DNA of 64,000 bases from Hedera helix (taxonomy: Eukaryota; Streptophyta; Magnoliopsida; Apiales; Araliaceae). Below are positions 20,851-30,749 of this stretch, one piece after another (positions within the stretch are counted from its first letter, which is position 1; each line of letters starts with the position of its first letter). The stretch is from assembly GCA_947179155.2 (NCBI GenBank), contig OX359264.1, positions 52,879,702-52,943,701 on the forward strand, given 5' to 3'. The translations under genes were made by a program, and so were the position numbers. The notes under the pieces were generated by a model. It had not been told where the DNA came from, searched no databases, and was given only the letters and a program-made list of their open reading frames with translations.

Positions 20851-23825
20851 TGTTAGTTCCCGTGGACACAATGGAGATCTAGAAGGGGGGGTTGAATAGA
20901 TCTCTTAAAAACTTTTTTCTTTTGTAACGAAAGCATATTAGTTTTTAATGATAGAATCAATTCAAGCACAGCGGATTTTACTTTTAATAAACCCCTTAAA
21001 GAAATATGAGTCATTTCATTTTAGTGTGTTAATCTAGTATGGGTGAAAGCAGATGTTGTGCAGAATATAAAAGACATAAAGTAAATGACACAAGAGATTT
21101 ATAGTGGTTCGGAGACTTAATAACTCCTACTCCACTCTTCTACTTGACAGTAGGAAATCCACTAAGATTTAGTCCTCTGGACTAGGACACTCTCGCCCTC
21201 ATCAAAGCTAGCAGCTTTGGTTCCTTTAGTCACATTAAGACTAGGACACTCTTGCCCTCATCAAAGCTAGCAGCTTTGGATTGTAGACTAAGTCCAGCAG
21301 ACTTAGAATCTCTTGTACCCTTCGGTACTCAACAAGTCCAGCAGACTTGATTTCTTTTTAGCCATTTGGGCAAGGATCCTTTGACCCTCTTTTGTGTGTT
21401 GGATGTTCGTTGGGTTGTGCTGCTAAGATGAACTTTGATCTTCTTTATCTTCTGGTACTTAGCAGCTGCTTATGATCCATCATTGAATGCTGCTGATGTT
21501 TGTCGTTGATATTCTCCTTCTTTCTGATATTCAGCAACTACTCAAGATCACCAAATGTGTTGCTAGGCTTTTGTATTTCAGCTCCTTTGGTACTTGATAG
21601 CTCCTCGAGATGAACTCCTGAGATGACTGTGATGCTTCTTCATTTTGATACTCAGTTGTTCCTTCTTATCATAGACAGTTTATTGCTTCTCGAGATGGGC
21701 TTCTGAGATGACTGTGATGCTCCTTCCTTTTAGTACTCAGTTGCTACCATGTATGTATCAAGTTGGCATTTAAGCTTCTCTCTTCCATGTGCCTAGCAGC
21801 TCTGAACACTTCTCTTGTAATAGAGTTATACATCTCTATGTTTCTCTCAATTCAGTGTTAGTGTTCTAATGGATCGTAGAGTCCTTCAGCATCTTCATTT
21901 TCTGTTCCACTCTACGATTGGTTGTTGTCTATCATCATATCTCTCGTGTATGTTTTTCAACTGCAACAACTACATCATATTTTTTGATTGTTATGTAAGC
22001 CTTTATAACTCTGAGCAAATTTTTTTACCGTTGAAAGGAATCCCGTTGGTTTCCTTTGGCTTTTGTGCAGATCTTTAATATCTTTGATATTGACTTTCTT
22101 GCCGCTTGTGTCAGTGCTTTTCCCTTTTCTGACATGTTCAGATATATTAACCTGTAGCTCTGCTTTCTCTGTTTTTAGTCGTTGTTCTCTCAGAGTTGTT
22201 CATCAAAGATTATTATATTCTTTGCTAGTTAATCTTCTGATTTATCAATAAATGTTTTCCTTGACTTTAAGAATCAGCTGCTCTGCAGGCTCTGGCTTGT
22301 TGATTTGTCTTCTTTAACACTGTAGAGATGTCAGTCTCGTGTTCTTCCCAGTCTTTGGAGTGAACAGGTCTTTTAGAGAATATGATCGTTGGGACATAGT
22401 CTTCTGATTTCTTGAGCCTGATACATGATACTAGAAAATCTTTGCTCTGACACCCAGCACGCAAAAGTCAGTATTCTGTTATTTCTGACTTCTTCTATAG
22501 TAGATGCCATAAAGTGTTTGTTGTGGATGTTTCTGAAGTAATTAACAACTCATTTTGAGATTACTGATTTAAGAGCTTAGATGTCTTCAATTCTTGTTGG
22601 CACTTAAGTACTCGACGATTAATCCAGTTGTAGCTTCTTGCTTCTGATCGTTGAGTCATCTGCTGGTTCTGCTATGAAGCTCTACGATTTTCAGTTGCTA
22701 GCCCTGCTTGGCTTATATGTCATAGAGGGCTGCTCTATGATTCTTTAGGCGCTAGATCTTCTATCATTGATGACTGCTTTACGAGCTTCAGTTGTCAAAT
22801 CTTTTATCATAGAGTACTGCTCTATGAACTTCAGCTTAACTTAACGATTGCTTGTACGTTGTACTTCTGCGTTTGCCTTTTTCACTCTACGACTTAGCTT
22901 TGCTACTTTACGATCTTGCCTATGGTGTAAGTCGTAGTGCAATCGTAGAGTTATGATTTAAACTGCTCTACGATCTTAGTTCAGACCAGATGCTGTAGAT
23001 GTATGAGATCTTCATTCAGTTTGTTTAACAGCCCAAGGACAACCTACTGAATAATCTTTATGAGGATTGCTGTCATGATTCTGAACTTTGACTCTACTTG
23101 GCTCGTAGACAAGATTAGGAGAGTCGTAGAGTGACTGTCTATATGGACTCTACGATCCCGAGAGTTAGCTCTACGATGCTGAGACAACTCTACGATCTGC
23201 CGAGAGGACTCTACGATTTTCCGAGCCTTATTCTGCGTTTACCAGGCAGACTCTACGATCTTCCTTTGAGTGATTTCATAAGACTTCTATCTGAATGACA
23301 CTTCACTTCTCAATCAGTCTTGTTGAAGGAGTTGGTGCTTGGATCTTCTGTTTGCTTGCCGGTCATTCAGGGTCTTCATACTGATGATCTTTTGAATAGA
23401 CGCTCTATGATTCTGCTTTGGAAATGTGAGCGTGTGACTGGTTATACTGATGGCTTGCAGACTCTATGATCGTGAGTGTAGTCTGCGATTTTTGCTTTAA
23501 CTCTCTTGCCAGACTGTTGTACTTTTGACGATCAGGCCTATCTATTACAATTTAAGATCAACCTAACAAGTTTGATCTTTCTATATATAGCCCTTGTACA
23601 TAGTGATCTTTTGAAGGACTGTACAATGCTATTAACTCATATGAGATCAACTTAACAGTTTTGATCTTGACAATCTAAGTCCTTAGAACATAATGTCTAT
23701 TAACTATTAAGGACTTTACATCTTTCATCAATGCAGACATATTTGCATATTAATTCATTTATCTTTTAAAACACATCATCAAATCTTGTAATTGAGAAAT
23801 ATCATTCACATGTATATTCCAAACA
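20851..23825 (-). repeat. 5' LTR of the Sirevirus-like element (2,975 bp)
   Basis: Intact LTR from TGTTAG to CCAAACA. It preserves the empty form of the Tekay target: GTGAT occurs once, at 21629-21633. It carries a TATA-like box near 23581 and a cluster of CTCTACGAT motifs in both orientations. Confidence 0.9.
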
Positions 23826-24286
23826 TAAAGTAAGAAGGAATGTTGTAAAATATAATTAATTAGGTTAATTATAGTAGTTATGAGTCCAAGTAATTTAATT
23901 ACTACTAGTGGACTAGCCCAAAAGGATTATATGTGTTAGCCCAATATGGGAATACTTATATGAATGTGGGTAATTAAATAAGAAAGCCCAATGGAAGGTA
24001 AGCTATGTAGCCCAAACTTTTAAAAGTCCAATGTTGGTCAAAGTGTGGGAAAATATTATTGAGTGTAGAGAATTAACTAATGTAGGGTAAGTTGAATAAC
24101 CCTAGTTGGTAAATATATATGATGATGAGAATTAACCATATATAAGTTAATTATGTAACCCAATGTAGGAATAACTATATGGGTATGAGTAATTATATTA
24201 TAAACCCAAGTTAATGATAAAATGTAGTTAATGAATTAAATTTAATCAAGTCAAAGTACTTGTATTAATGTGTATTAAAATCAGCA

Positions 24287-24455
24287 CTACCGCCGCAGCG
24301 GTAGGTTTCACCGCCGCAGCGGTGAAACTCTCTGGAATATGAAAAATAGAATTACTGCCGCAGCGGTAGGTTTCACCGCCGCAACGGTGAAACTTTCTGG
24401 AATGTAAAATTAGAACTACCGCTGCAGCGGTGGTAACCACCGCCGCAGCGGTGGT
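24287..24455. repeat. Array of GC-rich hairpins, CCGC-CGCA-GCGG type
   Basis: Six short perfect or near-perfect palindromes of the form ACCGC-CGCA-GCGGT, in three pairs, within strongly AT-rich LTR DNA. One has 10-bp arms (GTTTCACCGC and its complement). A related single copy is at about 27365. It belongs to the outermost solo LTR. Confidence 0.85.
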
Positions 24456-24776
24456 ACAAACTGTTTGAAAATTAACTTTGAATAAGTTAATTTAGTAACC
24501 CAATGTGGTAGATTAATTTAATGCAAGTCTAATTAGAGTATATTATAAGTCCAAGTGATGTTTTAATCTAGGTCAAATAAATTTACCTAGTAGTCCATGT
24601 AATATTTGAACAAGCCCAATGCTTGTTTTAATTAAATGTAACAAAGGGTATGTAATGTTAGCCCAATGTAATAATTAAATTGAGCCCAAACCAATTAATT
24701 GGATGAGCCCAATATATTAAATCATAGAGTCCAATGTGGAGCCCAAATGGTAGTCAAAATTGATCAACAATTGATC

Positions 24777-24783
<7 letters not shown>

Positions 24784-24833
<50 letters not shown>
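24784..24833. repeat. TA microsatellite
   Basis: About 25 uninterrupted TA units in the outermost solo LTR. Confidence 0.95.
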
Positions 24834-24835
<2 letters not shown>

Positions 24836-25090
24836 TGTATAAATGTATATTTATGCTATAAAAATAAAGCAAAAATAGGGGATTAAATCCCATTTTGCTG
24901 AGATTTTAGAGGGGCCCACTTGGAGGTGACTTGTGGTTTTTGTGTTGCTTTTAGAGTACTTAACCAATAACTTGTAGCTAGCTTGATGGATGTCATTCAA
25001 GTGGTCATTCAATCAAATAGTAATTTAGGTTAGCTCTTAATTTGACTAAGGTTGGTAGATTAGTAGGAGTTTATGGTAATTAAGAGAGTG

Positions 25091-25100
25091 TTATATATAG
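25091..25100 (+). promoter_or_regulatory. TATA-like box of the outermost solo LTR
   Basis: TTATATATAG followed by GC-richer sequence and a purine-rich leader; it gives the plus orientation of this LTR. Confidence 0.45.
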
Positions 25101-25541
25101 CATGCTCCACCCATTTGTTATGTTTTGCTAGTCATTTTGTAAGGGTTCAAGAGAGAGGTTCTAGAGAGAAGTAAGAGCTCATATTTCACTAAGTGTTGGA
25201 GTGTGATAGCTTGAGAGTTCATTCTAAAAAAGCTAGAGGGTTTGATCAAGAAGAAGGAAGAGGAGGAGTCCTAGCAAGCTATGACAAGAAGAAGATTTTC
25301 TTTTAAAGGTTGAAAAGTTTTCTTAACTTAGATCATTTCTATTTTATGTTGTTAAATGTTGATCTAGAGAGGTTATATATGAGGTATGATATGTATATGA
25401 TATATGTAGAGTCATAAAACATGATGATCTAGCAACTAATGCTTGTAGCATCATGTTTGAACCGATCGAACCAAGGATTTATGAAGCTAGTTTTCATTCT
25501 GTCATTGTAAGCGATTTTAAGGCTAGATCTGTTTGGAATTT

Positions 25542-27215
25542 TGATAGAGCTAAATTATACGATATTTTTATTCCCTAATACTTAGTTTTTATATTTATTG
25601 TGTGCTTAAATGTTTAATTATTTAGCTTATTTTGGTTTTAATAGGTTTTATAGGATTTTAGTTAATTTATGTTAATTTAGGTAATTTTATAGTATTTTTA
25701 TATTTCTTTTTATTTATGTGTTTTTATTTATTTTTAGTATTTTAGGTGTTTTATTTATTATTATGTGTTTTTAGGATTTTTAGTATTTTTATATTATTTT
25801 TATATTTTATTTTGTAGGAAAAATAAAGCTTGGGGGCAAATCTGGAAAAACCGCAAAAGTTTGATGGCAGTATGGTAAATAACCAGGCTGATGGCAAAAT
25901 TGTAATTAAGGAAGAAAAGACGCGGAGGGGCATTTTCGTAATTAACCAGAACAGGCGTCCGCGCATTGCGCGGTGGGCATCAGCAGGATAAGAAACGACG
26001 TCGTTTGGTTGAAGGTTACGGAAAAAAAATAAAAGCCTCCGCGCAATGCGCGGAGGAAGACGGTGACGTCAGCAACGCGGCTGGAAGGTTGACCGGTCAA
26101 TGGCGCGTGTTAGGCTGCGTTTGGCTGGGCGGAATTTGTCCAAAACGAGATTTTTTTGGGATTTTTACTACTTTTTGATTCCAAATTGGATTTTTAATTC
26201 CAACTAGGGTTAGGATAATAATTATTTTTCTTTTTCTTTTATTTTTATTTATAAATCCTATTAGGGTTTGGACAAGTTAGAGACCTATAAATAGAGGGTC
26301 AAGCTCTCTCATTATTGATAGTAAGTTTTTGGGAGTTTTTTTTCTTCTAATTTCTTGGAGAGAGTTTTTCAACTAGTAGGTATTATTTTTATTATGTTTG
26401 GTTAATTTTATTTTTCAGTTCTAAAGGGATGTTGAACCTTATTTTTAATTAATGTTTTAATTGGGTTTTATTATTTATTCCTTCATGCATGAGATTTATT
26501 CTTGATAATCTGTTTTAATTATTCTATGATATTTGCTTGATTAATTTGATAATGGTCTGTTAGATTAATCAATAATTTATCATATGCTAGATTAAGATTT
26601 AATATTAAGCAAACGATATTTTATCTGATCATAAGTAGCAATTAATAATATTTGATTGTGGACAAACTTTTGAATATTATTATGATTATCAAGATGGCAA
26701 GTTAAATGGTCCGCGATGTTCAGATTGTTGCTTGGAATAATCTAATTCTCTAATTTTTGATGCAACTGTTATATTAAATCTAGACTGATAGTTCTAGGTT
26801 GTATGATAGTTATGGTCTTTTGTGAGCGATTGCTGCATTAGATTTATAATTTAAGGAGGATTTCGGGTAGCTTGGCGATTGTCGGTTATCTAGGATTATT
26901 AATTTCAATTGAAGGAAAAGATAATAATAACTTGGTTAATTTGTTGATTAAAAGAAGGGGATACTGAACTAAGGAACTGAAGTTTGCTTTAATTGATTTT
27001 TCTCATATTTATTATTTATTATTTAGTTTTATTTGTTTATTTGAATTTTAATTAGTTAATAATTAATTCCAAACCCCCCATTTAATTAGACATTTTTGAA
27101 AACATTAGATTTATTAAAACAATTCACTCTCTGTGGGTTTGACTCTTACTTTCACTACTACATTAATATTTTTCAAAGTAAGATTTTATTTTTGGTTGCT
27201 TGCGACAGCTTCCCA
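25542..27215 (+). mobile_element. Solo LTR (1,674 bp)
   Basis: It starts TGATAGAGC and ends CTTCCCA (TG...CA), with a perfect TSD AATTT (25537-25541 and 27216-27220) inside the outermost solo LTR. A TATA box CTATAAATAG at 26285-26294 gives plus orientation. It holds two GC-rich palindromes, one near 25960-25975 (CCGCGC-ATT-GCGCGG) and one near 26037-26057 (CCTCCGCGC-AAT-GCGCGGAGG). No coding sequence. Confidence 0.88.
26285..26294 (+). promoter_or_regulatory. TATA box of the 1.7-kb solo LTR
   Basis: CTATAAATAG, a strong match. A relict promoter unless still active. Confidence 0.5.
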
Positions 27216-27604
27216 AATTTGGATTTGTGATATAAAGAGAAATTGTAGAGGGGGAAATTCTAATAAGAATGGACTCAAGAATCACCCCAAAATATTTTAA
27301 AATGAAGAAGTTATGGCTGTCGGAGGGTCGAGCAGTCCTCAAGTTAGGGTTTCAGAAATTTTGTACTACCGTCGCAGCGGTCAAACATTCTGCCAGAAAC
27401 TTGTTTTAGCCGTTCGGGTCGGGTCGGGTCGGTCCGGGTCGAGTTTTTAGTGGAAATTTAAGTTGAAATACATGTAAAATGAATATATTTGAATACCAAA
27501 CCTATTTATGTAGAGTTTATTAGTGACTTAATGATATCTAAGATATAAAATAAAGACTAAAGTTAACACAATTAAAAAGTTAACTATTGGTAATATTTGA
27601 GGAA

Positions 27605-28300
27605 TATTAAAATATTATTAAATGATGAATAATATTAATATAAGATTAAAATGTTATTAAATGTGTAATAACATTTGTATATGATGAAAATGTTCTTAAA
27701 TAATTAATGACATTATTAAATAAGTAAAATATTATTAAATGGTTAATAATATTAATAAGTAATTAAAATATTATTAAATGGTTAATAGTATTAAGAAGTG
27801 ATTAAAATATTATTAAATGGTTAATAATATTAATAAGTGAGTAAAATATTATTGAATGGTTAATAATATTAATATGTGAGTAAAATATTATTAAATGGTT
27901 AATAATATTAAGAAGTGATTAAAATATTATTAAATGGTTAATAATATTAATAAGTGAGTAAAATATTATTAAATGGTTAATAATATTAATATGTGATTAA
28001 AATATTATTAAATGGTTAATAATATTACTAAGTGATTAAAATATTATTAAATGGTTAATAATATTAATGAGTGATTAAAATATTATTAAATGGTTAATAA
28101 TATTAATATGTGATTAAAATATTATTAAATGGTTAATAATATTAATATGTGATTAAAATATTATTAAATGGTTAATAATATTAATGAGTGATTAAAATAT
28201 TATTAAATGGTTAATAATATTAATAAATAATTAAAATATTATTAAATGATTAATAATATTAATAAGAGATTAAAATATTATTAAATAGTTAATAATATTT
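27605..28300. repeat. 39-bp tandem repeat built from an 11-bp-arm palindrome
   Basis: About 15 good units plus degenerate edge units. Each unit has AATATTATTAA, then ATGG, then the exact complement of the first block, followed by a variable spacer such as AATATGTGATTA. It lies in the outermost solo LTR. Confidence 0.92.
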
Positions 28301-28982
28301 GAACGTAATGGTATATTATCAAAGATAGATAATATGTTGGGGTATTTGGTACATTGTTAAATGTTCGAATCATTAAGTTATGAAAAAGAAGAAAGTTTAA
28401 TTAAATTAAACAAATGTAAATAGTCCATTTGTGACTAATTTAGACAACTTATTAAAAGTGGGTCGTATGAAGATTGTGTAATGAAAGCGTAAGTTGGTTA
28501 AGCATGCCTGATATGTCCAAACTGTATTTGGACTAGGGTTTTGTCCGGAACTTAAGGGTTCGTTTGTCGGACATCTTAAAAATTAATAATTTGAAGTTAA
28601 TGTCTTAAGTTAAGACTAATTAAAAGTCCTGGTAGCTAATGATTATGTCAATTTGTTATATAAATTGTAGGTTGAGTAAATGACGCAAATAAGCGTAAAT
28701 GGTATAAGCGACCAAACAAGTTTTTCAGAACTTGTTTGTATGTGCATTGCTATGCTATAATATGATGTTAAATTGTTAATAGAAGGATATTGATGATAAT
28801 TGTGATATGCATGAGGTATGATTGCATGTAAAATATGAAACATGAAATGCTAGATGTTATATGTGATGCATGAGCAGTATGACATAAACTAAAATGCATG
28901 AAATGTATGATTTAAGAATAAAATGCAGAGCATGTATAATATGTGAAGCATGTAATGTGTTATGTGTAATTGTTAAACTTGC

Positions 28983-28998
28983 TGAGCCGTCGTGCTCA
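28983..28998 (+). promoter_or_regulatory. Conserved TGAGC...GCTCA hairpin in LTR
   Basis: TGAGCCGTCGTGCTCA, identical in the related LTR at 60455-60470 (minus strand). It lies in the 3' part of both LTRs, so it may relate to RNA 3'-end formation or packaging (inference). Confidence 0.6.
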
Positions 28999-29412
28999 CT
29001 CTTGCTTAAACCAACATTTTCAGATAGTACAAGTATATGAAGTCTTGATAAGGATCAAGAAACAAGAATGCATATTACATTCACTGTAGGTCTAGCACGA
29101 CCATTGTAGATATCAGTCCGAATTGGACAGGTAAAATGATTGTGTAGTATAAGAATTGGTTGGTATGTATTATGAGTCTTGATACTCAAATTGATTGTAA
29201 TAGAATGTCGTATCATATCTGATATTGAGACATACTAGGAATGTATAAAGATTTCGATTCTGGAATAGGAAGAGATGTTGTAAAATTGTAAATAAATGGT
29301 TATTTATCAATTATAATACTGTTGTAATTCATGAACAATAAGGAAAATGTAATACTCGTGTTGAACCGGACCCGAGGTTCAAGGAACCCGAATTTGGGGT
29401 CGTCACAAAATT

Positions 29413-29870
29413 AATTTTAAAAAATTTTAGTGAATTTATTACTAACTAATTTTCATAACAAAATTAAAAATTATTAAAACTTGAGTTTCATACTTCTGTT
29501 GGAATTAGAATTTCAAGCAAATTTTGTCAATATAAGCACTAAAATAAAATTCCATTACAAAATTAAAATAATAATTTTTTCATGATCATAACAAAATAAA
29601 TATGCACTCCATTCAAATATTTAACTTAATAATTGAGCGAATTAACCCATAATATATAATTCTATAATTTATTATATAAATTAATATTTAATAATTGAAT
29701 AATTATAACTATCTTCTCAAAATTTTAATTAAATATTTATTTATTTAATAATATAATAAAATATCATCCATGCCTCCCATGTTTTACAAGTGTTGGTGAG
29801 CTTGTCTAGATTATTATCTTCATTGAGTTTCCCTTTAATTTCCTTAATTCTCATCAACAAGGGTACTGTC
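29413..29870. other. AT-rich intergenic DNA
   Basis: No ORF or recognisable element. It runs from the AAATT target site to the hAT-like insertion. Confidence 0.5.
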
Positions 29871-29883
29871 ATAGAATAGGTAG

Positions 29884-30736
29884 AAATGCACAAAAAGCCT
29901 ACGGCCCATAGGTTGGCTTGGCCTGGCCTGAGCCCGGCTTGGTCAAAGCTCGGCTTGGTTAAAACTCGGACCGGCCCGGTTCGGCCTACAGTCTTTGAAC
30001 AGGCTGTTATTTTGACGTAAAAGCTCGGTCTGGCCCGGCCTACGAAAAAGACCGCCCTGACCCAGCCTATGCAAAAGCCCGGCCCAGCCTAGCTAATTCG
30101 TTTTAACTATAGACTATAACTTGATATATATATATAAGCAGCAAAAGGACGGATGAAGGGAAGAAATGGTTCATTGTAGGGAGATAATAAACTTTGAAAA
30201 TTTTTGTTTGGCTTTTTTGTTCATTGTACTAAGCACAATTAGCTGACAAATCCAGTTAATGTCGTAAAACTTTTTTAGTTTCAAAATAGAAATAATTAAT
30301 TTGGGTATTCTAAAATTAATTTTAAAATATATTTAAATTTAAAATTGATTCATTATTTATTATTGATTAATTATTTATTTTTAATTTTTTGTCAATACAT
30401 TTAATTAATATAGTAGTTAGTTTATTTAATATTTATATTTCACATTAAAAATTAATTGATTACATTTTTAGGCCCGGGCCAAGGACTGGACTGGTCCGGC
30501 CCGGCCCGGTCAGGCCTAAGGACTGGTCTGACCGACCCAAAGCCTGGCCCGGCCTAGCCTACAGGTCTGGCCCGGCCTGGCCTACAGGCCTCAAAAGGTC
30601 AGACTTTGATCGAGAAACCCGTTCTGGCCCGACCTACAGGCCTAAAAGTCAAAGTCTGGTATGGTCTGATCTGATCAATGACCAAAGCCTACCAAATCTA
30701 AATCAGACCGAACAGTTCGATTTACTGTGCATGTTT
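29884..30736. mobile_element. Non-autonomous hAT-like element with GGCCCGGCC subterminal repeats
   Basis: 853 bp bounded by direct repeats of the 13-mer ATAGAATAGGTAG (29871-29883 and 30737-30749), which would include an 8-bp hAT-type TSD. The ends carry short matching inverted sequence (TGCACA near each terminus). Both subterminal zones are packed with GGCCCGGCC/CCTGGCC motifs, while the middle is AT-rich. No transposase. The superfamily is inferred from the subterminal repeat style; exact ends are uncertain by a few bases. Confidence 0.6.
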
Positions 30737-30749
30737 ATAGAATAGGTAG

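Larger units (their letters stand above)
1630..23825 (-). mobile_element. Sirevirus-like non-autonomous LTR retrotransposon (~11.2 kb net), hosting a Tekay element
   Basis: The two LTRs start TGTTAGTTCC and end CCAAACA, and are flanked by a perfect TSD TAAAG (1625-1629 and 23826-23830). Polarity is minus: the PBS complementary to initiator Met tRNA (20838-20848) adjoins the right LTR and a purine tract (15625-15636) adjoins the left LTR. The only long ORF is 15875-18256. No gag, protease, RT, RNase H or integrase was found in the 5.2-kb internal region, so movement would need proteins from another element. The PPT context (a GTCATCATCAAA block before AGGGGGA), the Met-tRNA PBS, the repeated palindromic LTR motif and an extra ORF before the 3' LTR all recall Sireviruses (Ty1/copia). 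That lineage assignment is inferred, because no pol remains to test it. Confidence 0.85.
1303..29407 (+). mobile_element. Outermost solo LTR (~4.2 kb net), split by two later insertions
   Basis: The ends are TGTAATATCCC at 1303 and GGGGTCGTCACA at 29407, so it has canonical TG...CA termini. It is flanked by a perfect 5-bp duplication AAATT (1298-1302 and 29408-29412). After subtracting the element at 1630-23825 and the solo LTR at 25542-27215 with their TSDs, about 4,225 bp remain. No coding domain, PBS or PPT belongs to it, so it is best read as a solo LTR. Plus orientation is supported by a TATA-like box near 25091 and a conserved hairpin motif at 28983 near the 3' end. Its pieces are 1303-1629, 23831-25541 and 27221-29407. 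The LTR at 59534-63578 is a related family in reverse: similar start, similar length and the same hairpin motif. Confidence 0.85.

Noticed and set aside
27400..27450. GGGTCGGGTCGGGTCGG run as a possible G-quadruplex regulator
   Set aside because: Short, with mostly three-G tracts once or twice only; not enough to support a claim.
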